Source: Streptomyces sp. NBC_00285
GTDB taxonomy: Bacteria > Actinomycetota > Actinomycetes > Streptomycetales > Streptomycetaceae
Length of the DNA: 64,000 nucleotides
Assembly: GCF_036174265.1 (NCBI RefSeq)
Contig: NZ_CP108055.1
Coordinates: 496,001 to 560,000, forward strand
Direction: 5' to 3'
Positions 60,870 through 64,000 of the stretch are shown here, piece by piece (position 1 is the first letter of the stretch; each line of letters begins with the position of its first letter). The notes beneath the pieces were generated by a model. The model saw only the letters and a list, made by a program, of their open reading frames with translations, did not search any database and was not told the DNA's origin. A program made the translations under genes and the position numbers.

Positions 60870-64000
<3,131 letters not shown>

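Overview
The window is about 70% G+C, with strong G/C bias at third codon positions, GTG and TTG starts, AGGAG-type ribosome binding sites, XRE-nSTAND1-WD40 proteins, an LAxTG sortase substrate and carbohydrate ABC importers that lack their own ATPase. Together these point to the chromosome of a Streptomyces or close relative, probably an accessory-rich arm rather than the core. All calls come from reading the sequence; no database search was run.

Layout. 1-9.5 kb: a beta-propeller-like protein cut by the left edge, a secreted ricin-like protein, the first large XRE-nSTAND1-WD40 protein, an EEP-family hydrolase, a VOC protein, an Imm32-like protein and an initiator tRNA. 10-20 kb: single genes for the cell surface and stress. 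These are an NLP/NPP1 cytolysin, an L,D-transpeptidase lipoprotein, a universal stress protein, a GT39-like membrane glycosyltransferase divergent from a BlaI-type repressor, a cold-shock protein, an SCO6745-like protein, an LAETG surface protein and a CtaG-like protein. 20-30.2 kb: a polysaccharide-utilisation cluster in which a LacI regulator is divergent from a lipoprotein and two permeases, followed by a DUF2264 protein, a modular beta-helix protein and two Tat-exported jelly-roll lyases. 30.5-33 kb: an ECF sigma factor overlapping a membrane PASTA protein, and a DUF1963 protein. 33-38 kb: an insertion-sequence zone with an intact IS110-family element, IS5-type fragments and short direct repeats, carrying NlpC/P60-like, phosphotransferase and MerR genes. 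37.9-45.7 kb: an FAD monooxygenase, then a D-galactonate (De Ley-Doudoroff) operon under a FadR-type regulator. 46-56.6 kb: the second XRE-nSTAND1-WD40 protein, a polysaccharide deacetylase, a PL4-like rhamnogalacturonan lyase, a DUF485/SSS transporter pair and a PNPOx-like protein. 56.7-64 kb: a 1391-residue GH35 beta-galactosidase and a GH10-GH62 fusion cut by the right edge.

How the genes fit together. The window is rich in functions for plant or algal cell-wall polysaccharide breakdown: rhamnogalacturonan, xylan/arabinoxylan, galactosides and a probable uronate polymer. The secreted enzymes would release sugars. The ABC importer probably takes up oligosaccharides and, as is usual in Streptomyces, would borrow a shared ATPase encoded elsewhere. 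The galactonate operon could oxidise galactose released by GH35 enzymes to pyruvate and glyceraldehyde-3-phosphate. Two paralogous STAND proteins about 40 kb apart, an ECF sigma/PASTA pair and a BlaI-type repressor with several operator-like dyads are the main sensory modules. The best candidates for something not yet described are the LacI-controlled lyase cluster, the sigma/PASTA pair and the STAND paralogs.
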